This document shows, one piece after another, positions 16,694 through 24,898 of a stretch of DNA of 32,984 nucleotides (within the stretch, counting starts at the first letter, position 1; every line of letters begins with the position of its first letter). Origin of the DNA: an uncultured Bacteroidia bacterium (GTDB lineage: Bacteria > Bacteroidota > Bacteroidia > JACCXN01). The stretch is from NCBI GenBank assembly GCA_937995645.1, contig CALKJP010000192.1, forward strand, positions 1 to 32,984, given 5' to 3'. Under the pieces are notes generated by a model. That model was not told the origin of the DNA. It saw nothing but the letters and a program-made list of their open reading frames with translations, and made no database searches. Both the position numbers and the translations under genes were made by a program.

Positions 16694-17789
16694 AGTAATT
16701 ATAAGTGGAGGAGGAACAGGAGGACATATTTTTCCTGCTATTGCAATTGCCAATGCATTAAAAAAGCGAATGCCCGAAATACAGATTTTATTTGTAGGAG
16801 CAAAAGGAAAAATGGAAATGGAAAAAGTCCCTGCTGCAGGTTACAAAATTGAAGCACTTTGGATAAGCGGATTACAAAGAAAATTTACAATAAAAAATCT
16901 GATGTTCCCATTTAAGGTAATATCAAGTATGTTGAAGGCAAGAAAAATTTTGAAACAGTTTAAACCGGATGTTGTAGTTGGGGTTGGAGGATATGCAAGT
17001 GGGCCAATGTTGCGCGTGGCAACTATGGCAGGAGTTCCTGCATTAATACAGGAGCAGAATTCATATCCGGGTATTACCAACAAATTGTTGGCAAAAAAAG
17101 TTCAAAAAATTTGTGTTGCTTATGAGGGAATGGAAAAATATTTTCCTAAAGAAAAAATAATACTTACAGGAAATCCGGTGCGTCAAGATATACAGAATTT
17201 AGAAGGAAAGAAACCAAGAGCATTTGAATTTTTTAACCTTACAGAAAATAAACCTGTATTGTTGGTTATTGGAGGAAGTTTAGGAGCAAAAACAATAAAT
17301 GATAGTATTCTTAAGCTTTTGCCTGTTTTAGCAGATAATAATATACAACTGATTTGGCAAACTGGTAAAAATTATTTTGAAACTGCAAAGCAAGCTGTTG
17401 TACCTTATGCTGATAAAGGAATTTATGCATTTGATTTTATAACTAAAATGGATTATGCCTATGCCGCTGCTGATTTAGTAGTTTCAAGAGCAGGAGCAAG
17501 TTCAGTTTCAGAATTATGTATTGTACAAAAGCCCTGTATTTTAATTCCTTCTCCAAATGTGGCAGAAGATCATCAAACTAAAAATGCAATGGCACTTGTA
17601 AATTATAATGCAGCCGTTTTAGTAAAAGATATTGAAGCAAAAGAAAAATTAAAAGATGAAATTTTACGATTAATAAATTCTGAAAGCGAAAAAGAAAAGT
17701 TAGCAACAAATATATCTAAGCTGGCATTAAACAATGCCGCTGATATAATAGCCGCAGAAGTAATAAACTTGGCAAGTAATAAAAAATGA
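16680..17789 (+). CDS. murG: UDP-GlcNAc transferase MurG
   Basis: Adds GlcNAc to lipid I to make lipid II, on the cytoplasmic face of the membrane. The 369 residues form a GT-B fold. The N-terminal Gly-rich loop ISGGGTGGHIFPAIAIA starts close to the TTG initiator, which supports the start at 16680 inside the ftsW 3' end. Other motifs are VVGVGGYASGP, IQEQNSYPGITNK, TGNPVRQDI, VIGGSLGAKTIND, and the nucleotide-sugar site SRAGASSVSELC. It overlaps ftsW by 14 bases and murC by 4, so it is translated with them. Confidence 0.96.
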   Translation: MKQLKVIISGGGTGGHIFPAIAIANALKKRMPEIQILFVGAKGKMEMEKVPAAGYKIEALWISGLQRKFTIKNLMFPFKVISSMLKARKILKQFKPDVVVGVGGYASGPMLRVATMAGVPALIQEQNSYPGITNKLLAKKVQKICVAYEGMEKYFPKEKIILTGNPVRQDIQNLEGKKPRAFEFFNLTENKPVLLVIGGSLGAKTINDSILKLLPVLADNNIQLIWQTGKNYFETAKQAVVPYADKGIYAFDFITKMDYAYAAADLVVSRAGASSVSELCIVQKPCILIPSPNVAEDHQTKNAMALVNYNAAVLVKDIEAKEKLKDEILRLINSESEKEKLATNISKLALNNAADIIAAEVINLASNKK

Positions 17790-19162
17790 TACAGGTAAAC
17801 GACATAAAATATTTTTATTTCCTTGGAATTGGAGGAATAGGAATGAGTGCGCTTGCCCGTTATTTTAATAAGCTTGGAAAGAAAGTTGCAGGATACGATA
17901 AAACAGAATCCTCTTTAACAAAAGAATTACAAGAAGAAGGAATTGAAATTCATTTCGATGAAAATATAAATTCAATTCCTGCTGAGATTTTAAATGATAA
18001 ATCAAACTCGCTGATAGTGGTAACTCCGGCAGTACCCAAAAATCATAGAGAGTGGAATTATTTTATTGATAATGAATATAGCATTGTTAAACGCTCACAA
18101 CTCTTAGGGTTATTAACTAAAGAAAGTACAACTATTGCCGTTGCAGGTACACACGGCAAAACAACAACTTCAACCTTAGTCGCACATTTGATAAAGCAAA
18201 GTGGAATAGCTTGTGCCGCATTTTTAGGAGGTATAGCTAAAAATTATAACTCTAATTTATTATTGTCAGATGAAAAAGGTTTGGTAGTTGTAGAGGCAGA
18301 TGAATATGATCGTTCTTTTCTTACGCTTTTTCCAAAAATGGCTATTATAACATCTATGGATGCTGATCATTTGGATATTTATGGAAATCAAGAATACATG
18401 GAAGAATCATATCGCATGTTTGCACAACAGGTTAATGCTAATGGTATAATTATAGTTAAAAAAGGATTGAATTTAGGAACTAATATTTCTGCAATTATAA
18501 AAACATACAGCATAAACGAAGACGCAGATTATAGAGCAAAAAATATTCGAGTGGAAGAAGGAAGATTTGTTTTTGATTTTGTTTCTACTGACTTAAATAT
18601 TGAAAATATTGTGTTTGGAATGCCCGGCAGACATAACGTAGAAAATGCAGTTGCCGCAATAGCTATTGCTTTAAAAGCAGGAGTTAAAACTGATACGATT
18701 AAAAAAGCGTTGTCTAATTTTGAAGGAGTAAAACGAAGATTTGAATTTCATGTTAGAACATCAAATAATGTTTATATAGACGATTATGCACATCATCCTG
18801 AAGAGTTAAGAGCATGTATTGATGGTGTGAAAGAATTGTATAAAGACAAAAAAATAACAGGAGTATTTCAGCCTCATCTATATTCAAGAACAAAAGATTT
18901 TGCAGATGGTTTTGCAAAAAGTTTAGATATGTTGGATGAATGTATTTTGTTAGATATCTATCCTGCGCGCGAACTGCCAATTGAAGGTGTAAGCTCGCAA
19001 ATGATTTTCGATAGAATGAAGTTGAAGAACAAACAATTGCTATCAAAAGAAGCATTGTTAAAATATATATATGAAAATAAACCCGAAGTCCTTGTTACAT
19101 TCGGAGCAGGAGATATTGACCAACTAGTTGAACCGATTAAAAAAATATATCAGTTAAATTGA
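17786..19162 (+). CDS. murC: UDP-MurNAc:L-alanine ligase MurC
   Basis: Attaches the first amino acid, L-alanine, to UDP-MurNAc, using ATP. The 458 residues contain FLGIGGIGMSALARYFNKLG in the UDP-binding domain, the P-loop VAGTHGKTTTS, VVEADEYDRSFL, and SMDADHLDIYG in the ATPase domain. The C-terminal domain has IDDYAHHPEELRA, VFQPHLYSRTKDF, and DIYPARE followed by VTFGAGDID. The ATGA overlap with murG and the TTGA overlap with ftsQ point to strict co-expression. Length is normal. Confidence 0.96.
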   Translation: MIQVNDIKYFYFLGIGGIGMSALARYFNKLGKKVAGYDKTESSLTKELQEEGIEIHFDENINSIPAEILNDKSNSLIVVTPAVPKNHREWNYFIDNEYSIVKRSQLLGLLTKESTTIAVAGTHGKTTTSTLVAHLIKQSGIACAAFLGGIAKNYNSNLLLSDEKGLVVVEADEYDRSFLTLFPKMAIITSMDADHLDIYGNQEYMEESYRMFAQQVNANGIIIVKKGLNLGTNISAIIKTYSINEDADYRAKNIRVEEGRFVFDFVSTDLNIENIVFGMPGRHNVENAVAAIAIALKAGVKTDTIKKALSNFEGVKRRFEFHVRTSNNVYIDDYAHHPEELRACIDGVKELYKDKKITGVFQPHLYSRTKDFADGFAKSLDMLDECILLDIYPARELPIEGVSSQMIFDRMKLKNKQLLSKEALLKYIYENKPEVLVTFGAGDIDQLVEPIKKIYQLN

Positions 19163-19953
19163 TAAAGAAAATTGCCTATATCGTTTTATATATCATGCTT
19201 TCTATAGGCATTTTAGCCTTGCTTGGTTTTGTTGAACATGAGCGAAAAGCAATGCCTTGCAATAACATTGAAATTAATATTGATGAAAGTAATGAAATGT
19301 TTTTTATAGACAATCAAGATGTGATGGAAATGATAAAATTAATTGGCGACACCCTTATTGGACAGGAAATAGGACAAATTGACGTACATAAATTAGAAAA
19401 AATAATTAACAGAAATCCATCCGTTGAAAATGCCCATGTGTATAAGACAATAAACGGAGAAGTGATTATAGAAATAAAACAACGAACTCCTTTATTCAGA
19501 GTTTTTAGTATGTCAGGCGAAAGTTATTATATAGACAAGCTGGGTTATTTTATGCCATTATCAGACAAATATACTGCAAGAGTTCCCGTTGCAAGCGGAT
19601 ACATATTTGAGAAATATGCCCCCAATGCAGATGTTACAATTTATGATATAATAAAAAATGATAGCATAGCATCTAAAACGATTATTGACGATGTTTTTTT
19701 AATTGCTGAATTTATTTCTAAAGATGCATTTTGGAATGCACAAGTAGATCAGCTATATGTAAATATTGACAGAGATATTGAACTTATACCGAGAGTTGGA
19801 AATCATAACATCATATTTGGAAATGCTGAAAATATGGAGGAAAAATTTAATAAGCTTTTGGTGTTTTACCAAAAAGCATTACCCAATATAGGATGGAATG
19901 AATATAAATATATTAATCTAAAATATAAAGATCAAATAATCTGTTCTAAATAA
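19159..19953 (+). CDS. ftsQ: Cell division protein FtsQ
   Basis: A bitopic divisome protein of 264 residues that connects early and late division proteins. A short cytoplasmic tail precedes one membrane segment at about residues 5-24 (IAYIVLYIMLSIGILALLGF). The POTRA-like part follows (INIDESNEMFFIDNQDVMEM, then KLEKIINRNPSVENAHVYKT and VIIEIKQRTPLFRVFS), and a beta domain ends with YINLKYKDQIICSK. The start is TTG overlapping the murC stop; there is no in-frame ATG before the membrane segment ends. The position between murC and ftsA supports the call. Confidence 0.9.
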   Translation: MIKKIAYIVLYIMLSIGILALLGFVEHERKAMPCNNIEINIDESNEMFFIDNQDVMEMIKLIGDTLIGQEIGQIDVHKLEKIINRNPSVENAHVYKTINGEVIIEIKQRTPLFRVFSMSGESYYIDKLGYFMPLSDKYTARVPVASGYIFEKYAPNADVTIYDIIKNDSIASKTIIDDVFLIAEFISKDAFWNAQVDQLYVNIDRDIELIPRVGNHNIIFGNAENMEEKFNKLLVFYQKALPNIGWNEYKYINLKYKDQIICSK

Positions 19954-19962
19954 AATAAAATT

Positions 19963-21222
19963 ATGGATTCAGAAATTGTTGTTGGATTAGACATAGGAAC
20001 CACCAAAATAGTAGCAATGGTGGGACGAAAAAATGAGTACGGAAAAATTGAAATTCTTGGTTATGGCAAAGCAGATTCCTTTGGTGTAAAACGTGGAATG
20101 GTTGCCAATATCGAAGAAACTGTACAGTCTATCCGCGATGCGGTAGCAGAAGCAGAAGCAAAGTCGGGAGTAGATATTAAGTTTGTAAATGTTGGTATTG
20201 CAGGTCAGCATATCAAAAGTTTACATCACAGAGGAATTCGCACTAGAAGTAATATTGATGAAGAAATTAGTCAGAACGATATAGATATGCTTATTGAAGA
20301 CATGTATAAATTAGTATTACCTCCCGGAGAAGAAATTATACATGTATTTCCTCAAGAATACATAATAGATAATGAGCAGGGAATAAAATCTCCAAAAGGT
20401 ATGCTTGGGGTACGTTTAGAAGCAAACTGCCATATAGTAACCGGACAAATAACTGCCGCCAAAAATATTGATAAATGCGTACAAAAAGCAGGACTTGAAT
20501 TAACTGAATTAATACTTGAGCCAATAGCTTCTGCTGAAGCAGTTTTAACACAAGAAGAAAAAGAAGCCGGTGTTGTGTTGATTGATATTGGTGGTGGAAC
20601 AACCGATATTGCTATTTTTCAAGACGGTATTCTGCGCCATACTGCAGTAATTCCATTTGGGGGAGATATTATTACAGAAGATATTAAAGAAGGATGTACC
20701 ATAATTAAAAAACAGGCAGAAGCTTTAAAAGTAAAGTTTGGTTCTGCTCTTGCCAGCGAAAATCAGGAGAATGAAGTGGTTGTAATACCCGGATTAAGAG
20801 GACGTCCACCTAAAGAAATTTCTGTAAAAAATCTTGCCAGCATTATACAAGCTCGAATGGAAGAAATAATAGAGCATGCATATTTTGAAATTAAAAATTC
20901 TGGTTACGAAAAAAAGATGATTGCAGGTATTGTTCTAACAGGAGGAGGTGCTATGCTCAAACATCTACGCCAATTAGTTGAATATATGACCGGAATGGAT
21001 ACCCGTATTGGTTATCCCAGTGAACATTTAGCTAAAGGTGCAGAAGATATTTCAAGCCCCATTTATGCAACTAGTGTTGGATTGGTAATTAAAGGACTTG
21101 AACATTTTGAAAAACAAAAAAGAAAAACCACGGTTACTACACACTCTAAAAAAACCAGAGGGAACTTTTTTGATAATTTATTCAATAAAAGCAAGCAATG
21201 GTTCGAAGATGATAGTAATTAA
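19963..21222 (+). CDS. ftsA: Cell division protein FtsA
   Basis: An actin-like ATPase that tethers FtsZ filaments to the membrane; 419 residues. The phosphate-1 motif GLDIGTTKIVAMVG is near the N-terminus, the SHS2/1C subdomain follows (FVNVGIAGQHIKSLHHRG), then phosphate-2 VLIDIGGGTTDIAIF and the adenosine motif GIVLTGGGAMLKHL. The C-terminus has a basic linker (KQKRKTTVTTHSKKTRGNFF) and then an amphipathic end, DNLFNKSKQWFEDDSN, which is the likely membrane anchor. It starts 9 bases after ftsQ; a 60-base leader separates it from ftsZ. Confidence 0.96.
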   Translation: MDSEIVVGLDIGTTKIVAMVGRKNEYGKIEILGYGKADSFGVKRGMVANIEETVQSIRDAVAEAEAKSGVDIKFVNVGIAGQHIKSLHHRGIRTRSNIDEEISQNDIDMLIEDMYKLVLPPGEEIIHVFPQEYIIDNEQGIKSPKGMLGVRLEANCHIVTGQITAAKNIDKCVQKAGLELTELILEPIASAEAVLTQEEKEAGVVLIDIGGGTTDIAIFQDGILRHTAVIPFGGDIITEDIKEGCTIIKKQAEALKVKFGSALASENQENEVVVIPGLRGRPPKEISVKNLASIIQARMEEIIEHAYFEIKNSGYEKKMIAGIVLTGGGAMLKHLRQLVEYMTGMDTRIGYPSEHLAKGAEDISSPIYATSVGLVIKGLEHFEKQKRKTTVTTHSKKTRGNFFDNLFNKSKQWFEDDSN

Positions 21223-21282
21223 TGTTTAAACACTAAATAAGTAAATAACCAAACCAAATACCAAACCTAAAAAACAAAAGTT

Positions 21283-22914
21283 ATGATTCAATTTGAGTTA
21301 CCAAAAGAACAATCATCTATCATTAAGGTGATTGGCGTAGGCGGAGGTGGTAGCAATGCAGTAAACCACATGTATCGCCAAGGAATTTCAGGTGTAGATT
21401 TCATTATCTGCAATACCGATAAACAAGCATTGGATATTAGTCCTGTTCCAATTAAAATTCAGTTAGGACAAACACTTACCCAAGGATTAGGAGCTGGTTC
21501 AATTCCTGAAGTAGGCAAAAATTCTGCAATTGAATCAATCGAGCAGATTAAAGAAATCTTATCATCGGGAACAAAAATGGTATTTATAACTGCCGGAATG
21601 GGCGGTGGTACCGGTACTGGAGCCGCTCCAATTGTTGCGCAAGCCTGCCGCGAGTTAGGAATTTTAACTGTGGGAATTGTAACTTTGCCTTTTTCGTTCG
21701 AAGGGAAAAGAAAACGTCTGCAAGCTGAAGAGGGCATTCAAAATATGAAACAAAACGTAGATTGTTTGTTAGTAATTGCTAATGACAAACTGCGCGAAAT
21801 TTATGGAAATTTGAGCATCTCCAATTCTTTTGGAAAAGCAGATGATGTATTAACAAATGCTGCAAAAAGTATTGCTGAATTAATCAGCCTAACTAAGCAC
21901 ATGAATGTTGATTTTAATGATGTTTATACAGCAATGAAAGATAGCGGTGTTGCTTTAATGGGATCAGGAACTGCGCAAGGTGAAAACCGTGCAATGGTTG
22001 CTGTTGAACAAGCGTTAAATTCTCCTTTATTAAATGATAATAATATTAAAGGTGCACGCTATGTATTAATTGATATTACTTCTGGTAACAACGAATTAAC
22101 AATGGATGAGTTTGGTGAAATTACCGACCTTATTCAAGATGCTACCGGAAACACAGCCGATGTTAAAATTGGATATGGCGTGCGAGAAGAATTAGGAGAT
22201 ACTGTTCATGTTACTATTATCGCTACCGGATTTTCAGGAAAAACCGATATTGGAATTAATGAAGCAGTAAATACAGTAAAAACAGTGCATACTTTGACAA
22301 ATGATGTTAAACCACAGTTACCAATTAATGTTCAAACAATAGATCTTAAACCTGAATCTATACCTACGGTTGAAAATAAAATTTCAGATGAACCATATTT
22401 AAAAACAGTAGAATCTCCTGTTGAATCTGAAAATATTATAAATAAAGTTGATAAGGAATTATCTTTATTTGATGAACCCGTGGTTGTAAATACAATTATT
22501 AATTTTGAAACTACCGAAACTCCTCAGGCAGATATTTCTATTACAAATGATGAGCAAAAAATAGTACATGTATTAGATTTAAATGATGAGATAAATTCTT
22601 CAGATAAAGTGGTAGCAGAAACCACAAAATCTGAGCTAACAGACAAAGAACAAATTGCACAGTTAGAAAAAAATGAGCTATTGCAAAAAGCAAAAGAAAG
22701 AGCAATGCGCTTAAAAGAGTTTAATTATCGTTTAAAATCAGCAAATATTGCCGACCTTGAAAACGAGCCTGCTTACAAAAGAAGAAACGTTACATTAGAT
22801 AATGTGCCACATTCTTCAGAAACCACAGTTTCTCGCTATACATTATCAGAAAATGATGAAAAAAAAATTGAAATAAAACCCAATAACTCTTTTCTTCACG
22901 ATAATGTAGATTAA
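21283..22914 (+). CDS. ftsZ: Cell division GTPase FtsZ with long C-terminal linker
   Basis: The tubulin-like protein that forms the division ring. The GTPase core occupies about residues 12-325, with GVGGGGSNAVNHM, the signature GGGTGTG at 107-113, and the catalytic T7 loop in MNVDFNDVYTAMKDSG. At 543 residues it is much longer than the roughly 380 of E. coli. The excess is an acidic, Ser/Thr/Glu-rich linker of about 200 residues (326-525), probably disordered, with a basic helix near 465-490 (LLQKAKERAMRLKEFNYRLK). The conserved terminal peptide IKPNNSFLHDNVD is the expected binding site for FtsA and other partners. Long linkers are common in Bacteroidota. Confidence 0.96.
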   Translation: MIQFELPKEQSSIIKVIGVGGGGSNAVNHMYRQGISGVDFIICNTDKQALDISPVPIKIQLGQTLTQGLGAGSIPEVGKNSAIESIEQIKEILSSGTKMVFITAGMGGGTGTGAAPIVAQACRELGILTVGIVTLPFSFEGKRKRLQAEEGIQNMKQNVDCLLVIANDKLREIYGNLSISNSFGKADDVLTNAAKSIAELISLTKHMNVDFNDVYTAMKDSGVALMGSGTAQGENRAMVAVEQALNSPLLNDNNIKGARYVLIDITSGNNELTMDEFGEITDLIQDATGNTADVKIGYGVREELGDTVHVTIIATGFSGKTDIGINEAVNTVKTVHTLTNDVKPQLPINVQTIDLKPESIPTVENKISDEPYLKTVESPVESENIINKVDKELSLFDEPVVVNTIINFETTETPQADISITNDEQKIVHVLDLNDEINSSDKVVAETTKSELTDKEQIAQLEKNELLQKAKERAMRLKEFNYRLKSANIADLENEPAYKRRNVTLDNVPHSSETTVSRYTLSENDEKKIEIKPNNSFLHDNVD

Positions 22915-22953
22915 TTTTAAAAAAGAAGTTAAACGTTTTAAGAAGAAATAAAA

Positions 22954-23394
22954 ATGAGTTTAGAAGAAAAAATTAATGCAGATATAAAAGCTGCTATGCT
23001 GGCTAAAGAAGCACAAAAGTTGGAAGCCTTGCGTGCAATAAAATCAGCAATTTTACTCATAAAAACATCGGGCGAAGCCAATAATCCTGATGCAGAAATA
23101 AAGGCTTTACAAAAAATGGTAAAGCAGCGTAAAGAAACAGCAGAGATTTATCAAAAACAAAATCGTCCGGATTTAGCTGAAGTAGAATTGGCACAAGCTG
23201 CAGTAATTGAAAAATATCTTCCGGCACAAATGAGCGAAGATGAAATACGAGAAGCTTTAAAACAAATTATTGCTCAGGTAGGTGCTGCATCGCCTGCCGA
23301 TATGGGCAAAGTAATGGGAGTAGCTACCAAAGAACTTTCAGGCAAAGCCGATGGTAAAACTATCTCAGCCATTGTAAAACAACTTTTAGGTTAA
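22954..23394 (+). CDS. YqeY/GatB-type protein
   Basis: A 146-residue cytoplasmic protein of the YqeY family, homologous to the C-terminal tRNA-contacting domain of amidotransferase subunit GatB but stand-alone. It starts MSLEEKINADIKAAMLAKEAQK, followed by LRAIKSAILLIKTSGE, and ends with the Gly/Ala-rich helical part ASPADMGKVMGVATKELSGK, then ADGKTISAIVKQLLG. Its role is not established; a tRNA-related function is usually supposed. It follows ftsZ by 39 bases and ends just before a strong terminator, so it is probably the last gene of the dcw transcript. Confidence 0.9.
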   Translation: MSLEEKINADIKAAMLAKEAQKLEALRAIKSAILLIKTSGEANNPDAEIKALQKMVKQRKETAEIYQKQNRPDLAEVELAQAAVIEKYLPAQMSEDEIREALKQIIAQVGAASPADMGKVMGVATKELSGKADGKTISAIVKQLLG

Positions 23395-23417
23395 ATAGTG
23401 CAGATTTAGGTTTGGTG

Positions 23418-23447
23418 AAGCGGGCGCTCTTTAGAGCGCCCGCTTTT
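23418..23447 (+). terminator. GC-rich Rho-independent terminator ending the dcw run
   Basis: A 12-bp stem (AAGCGGGCGCTC at 23418-23429 pairing with 23434-23445) with a 4-base loop, followed by a T run. It is strikingly GC-rich for this AT-rich window. It lies 24 bases after the yqeY-like stop. Confidence 0.9.
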
Positions 23448-23456
23448 GGTTTGTAT

Positions 23457-23897
23457 ATGTTTTCAGTTTTTATTATTTATGTAAAAAATATCTTGAAGCA
23501 TCTCATCATTATACGCGGCTTGCCGGGTGCAGGCAAAACTACTTTGGCAAATTTACTTGCTGAAAATAATAAATATCCTGTTTTTTCCATTGATGATTAT
23601 TTTACCAATTCCGAAACAGGAGCCTATCACTTCGATTTTTCAAAAAATCATTTGGCCTATAAAGCTTGTGAACAATCGGTAGAACAAGCTATGCAGAATC
23701 ATGCAATAAAAATATTTGTACATATTGTGTTTTCCTATAAATGGGAAATGGAACCATATTTTGCGCTTGCTCAAAAATATAATTACACCGTACATGTAAT
23801 AATGGTAGAAAATTATCATGGCAATAAAAACACGCATCAGATAAGTAATGAGCAAATGCAAAAAATGGCCGAAAAATTCAAGGTGAAATTGATGTGA
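23457..23897 (+). CDS. P-loop kinase-like ATP-binding protein (N4BP2L1-like)
   Basis: A small P-loop NTPase of about 146 residues. It has a Walker A in IIIRGLPGAGKTTLANLLAE, then FSIDDYFTNSETGAYHFDF and the segment YKWEMEPYFALAQKYNYTVHVIM, and ends SNEQMQKMAEKFKVKL. The order RGLPGAGKTT, S-[TI]-DD-[YF]-F, G-AY-F, WEM-PY resembles eukaryotic NEDD4-binding-protein-2-like 1, within the polynucleotide-kinase-like family; substrate unknown. An in-frame GTG at 23412 is excluded because the terminator hairpin would lie in the gene. The ATG at 23457 is used here. A TTG at 23493 (giving MKHLIIIRGLPG) is equally attractive, since a promoter-like TTTG-N20-TATTTATG spans 23450-23481. It converges on the CPBP gene with a 4-base gap. 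Confidence 0.7.
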   Translation: MFSVFIIYVKNILKHLIIIRGLPGAGKTTLANLLAENNKYPVFSIDDYFTNSETGAYHFDFSKNHLAYKACEQSVEQAMQNHAIKIFVHIVFSYKWEMEPYFALAQKYNYTVHVIMVENYHGNKNTHQISNEQMQKMAEKFKVKLM

Positions 23898-23901
23898 TGT
23901 T

Positions 23902-24849
23902 TTATTCTATTTTAGCTTCCGGTTCTGAAACAGTTTCATCTTTCTTTCTTAAAAAATAAAATTGTAGTAGTAGTAAGGTAATTATTATTGCACTGCATGC
24001 AACAAAAAATAAAGCATTATTACCTGTTCCGATTTGTTCTAAAAAATTAATCTCAAATCCTTTATTCATTAGGAAATGTAAACTTACTGCTAGCGCATTA
24101 TTTATAAAATGTGCCAGTATTGGAATCCACAAACTGCCACTCCAATAAAAAATGTATCCAAACAAAGCTCCCATTAACATGCGTGGTAAAAAACCGTAAA
24201 ACTGCATGTGCATAGCACTAAATAGTATGGCAGAAATCCAAATGGCAAGATGAATGTTTTTTGTCCAGTCGTTTAATATGCGTTGAAAAACTCCTCTAAA
24301 CATTAACTCTTCGCCAATGGCAGGAATTACTGCAATTAAAAATAAATTGAAGAGATAGGTATTTATATCAGTACCGGCTAAAAATGCTTTGGTAATTACT
24401 TCGGCATTATTTTCAGAACGCTGTATCCATATTTCTAATGATTTTAAAAAATCAGGAAGTTGTAAATTTTTGTTTATCTCTGAACTCAAATTTATAATGG
24501 GTTGCGATGCCAGCATTAACAATGGTATAATCAAAAATAAAATTACATTGCTTCCGCTGTTCCATTTTAAATAGTCGTTACATTTTTTATGAATTAAAAA
24601 TGCAAACAAAAGCGAAGGCACAATAAATAAACCAATGGCATTTACCAATTGTAAAAATTTCATGGCCTTGAGTACATGAGGCAATTCCAGTTTCGATAAA
24701 ATATCGGGAGTTTGCAATAAGTTAATTCCAAATAAAGGATATAACAGCCCAAAGCCAATTACCGAAAATAATGTAACCGATGCCAGTGCCATACCAATAA
24801 ATATGATAAACTGTTGTCCCGGAGAAATATGCGTACTTTTTTGGTGCAT
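23902..24849 (-). CDS. CPBP family intramembrane glutamic endopeptidase
   Basis: A polytopic membrane protein of 315 residues with about eight hydrophobic segments. It carries the CPBP (CAAX protease and bacteriocin-processing, ABI) motifs: motif 1 EELMFRG with Glu180-Glu181 and Arg185, motif 2 in SAMHMQFYGFLPRMLMGALF, and motif 3 in WIPILAHFINNALAV, including the conserved His and Asn. These are the catalytic residues of the Rce1-type glutamate proteases. Targets of bacterial members are mostly unknown; they have been linked to bacteriocin self-immunity and signalling, but nothing nearby supports that here. It diverges from dusB. An ATG at 24849 begins a short polar N-terminus. Confidence 0.9.
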   Translation of the reverse strand: MHQKSTHISPGQQFIIFIGMALASVTLFSVIGFGLLYPLFGINLLQTPDILSKLELPHVLKAMKFLQLVNAIGLFIVPSLLFAFLIHKKCNDYLKWNSGSNVILFLIIPLLMLASQPIINLSSEINKNLQLPDFLKSLEIWIQRSENNAEVITKAFLAGTDINTYLFNLFLIAVIPAIGEELMFRGVFQRILNDWTKNIHLAIWISAILFSAMHMQFYGFLPRMLMGALFGYIFYWSGSLWIPILAHFINNALAVSLHFLMNKGFEINFLEQIGTGNNALFFVACSAIIITLLLLQFYFLRKKDETVSEPEAKIE

Positions 24850-24871
24850 GTAAACGCCTTGCTATTTTTTG

Positions 24872-24879
24872 TAACTTTG
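24872..24879 (+). promoter_or_regulatory. -7 element upstream of dusB
   Basis: TAACTTTG matches TAnnTTTG exactly and lies 19 bases before the TTG start of dusB. No convincing -33 TTTG/TTG sits at the expected distance upstream, so the promoter would be weak or factor-dependent. Confidence 0.4.
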
Positions 24880-24898
24880 CAAACTTAAAAAACTCTTT

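Noticed and set aside
18753-19055. 100-codon open frame antisense to murC
   Set aside because: A shadow of the murC C-terminal domain; the translation has no family features and there is no promoter.
23412-23456. Upstream GTG extension of the P-loop kinase gene
   Set aside because: The extension would be encoded by the terminator hairpin at 23418-23447, so it is very unlikely to be translated.
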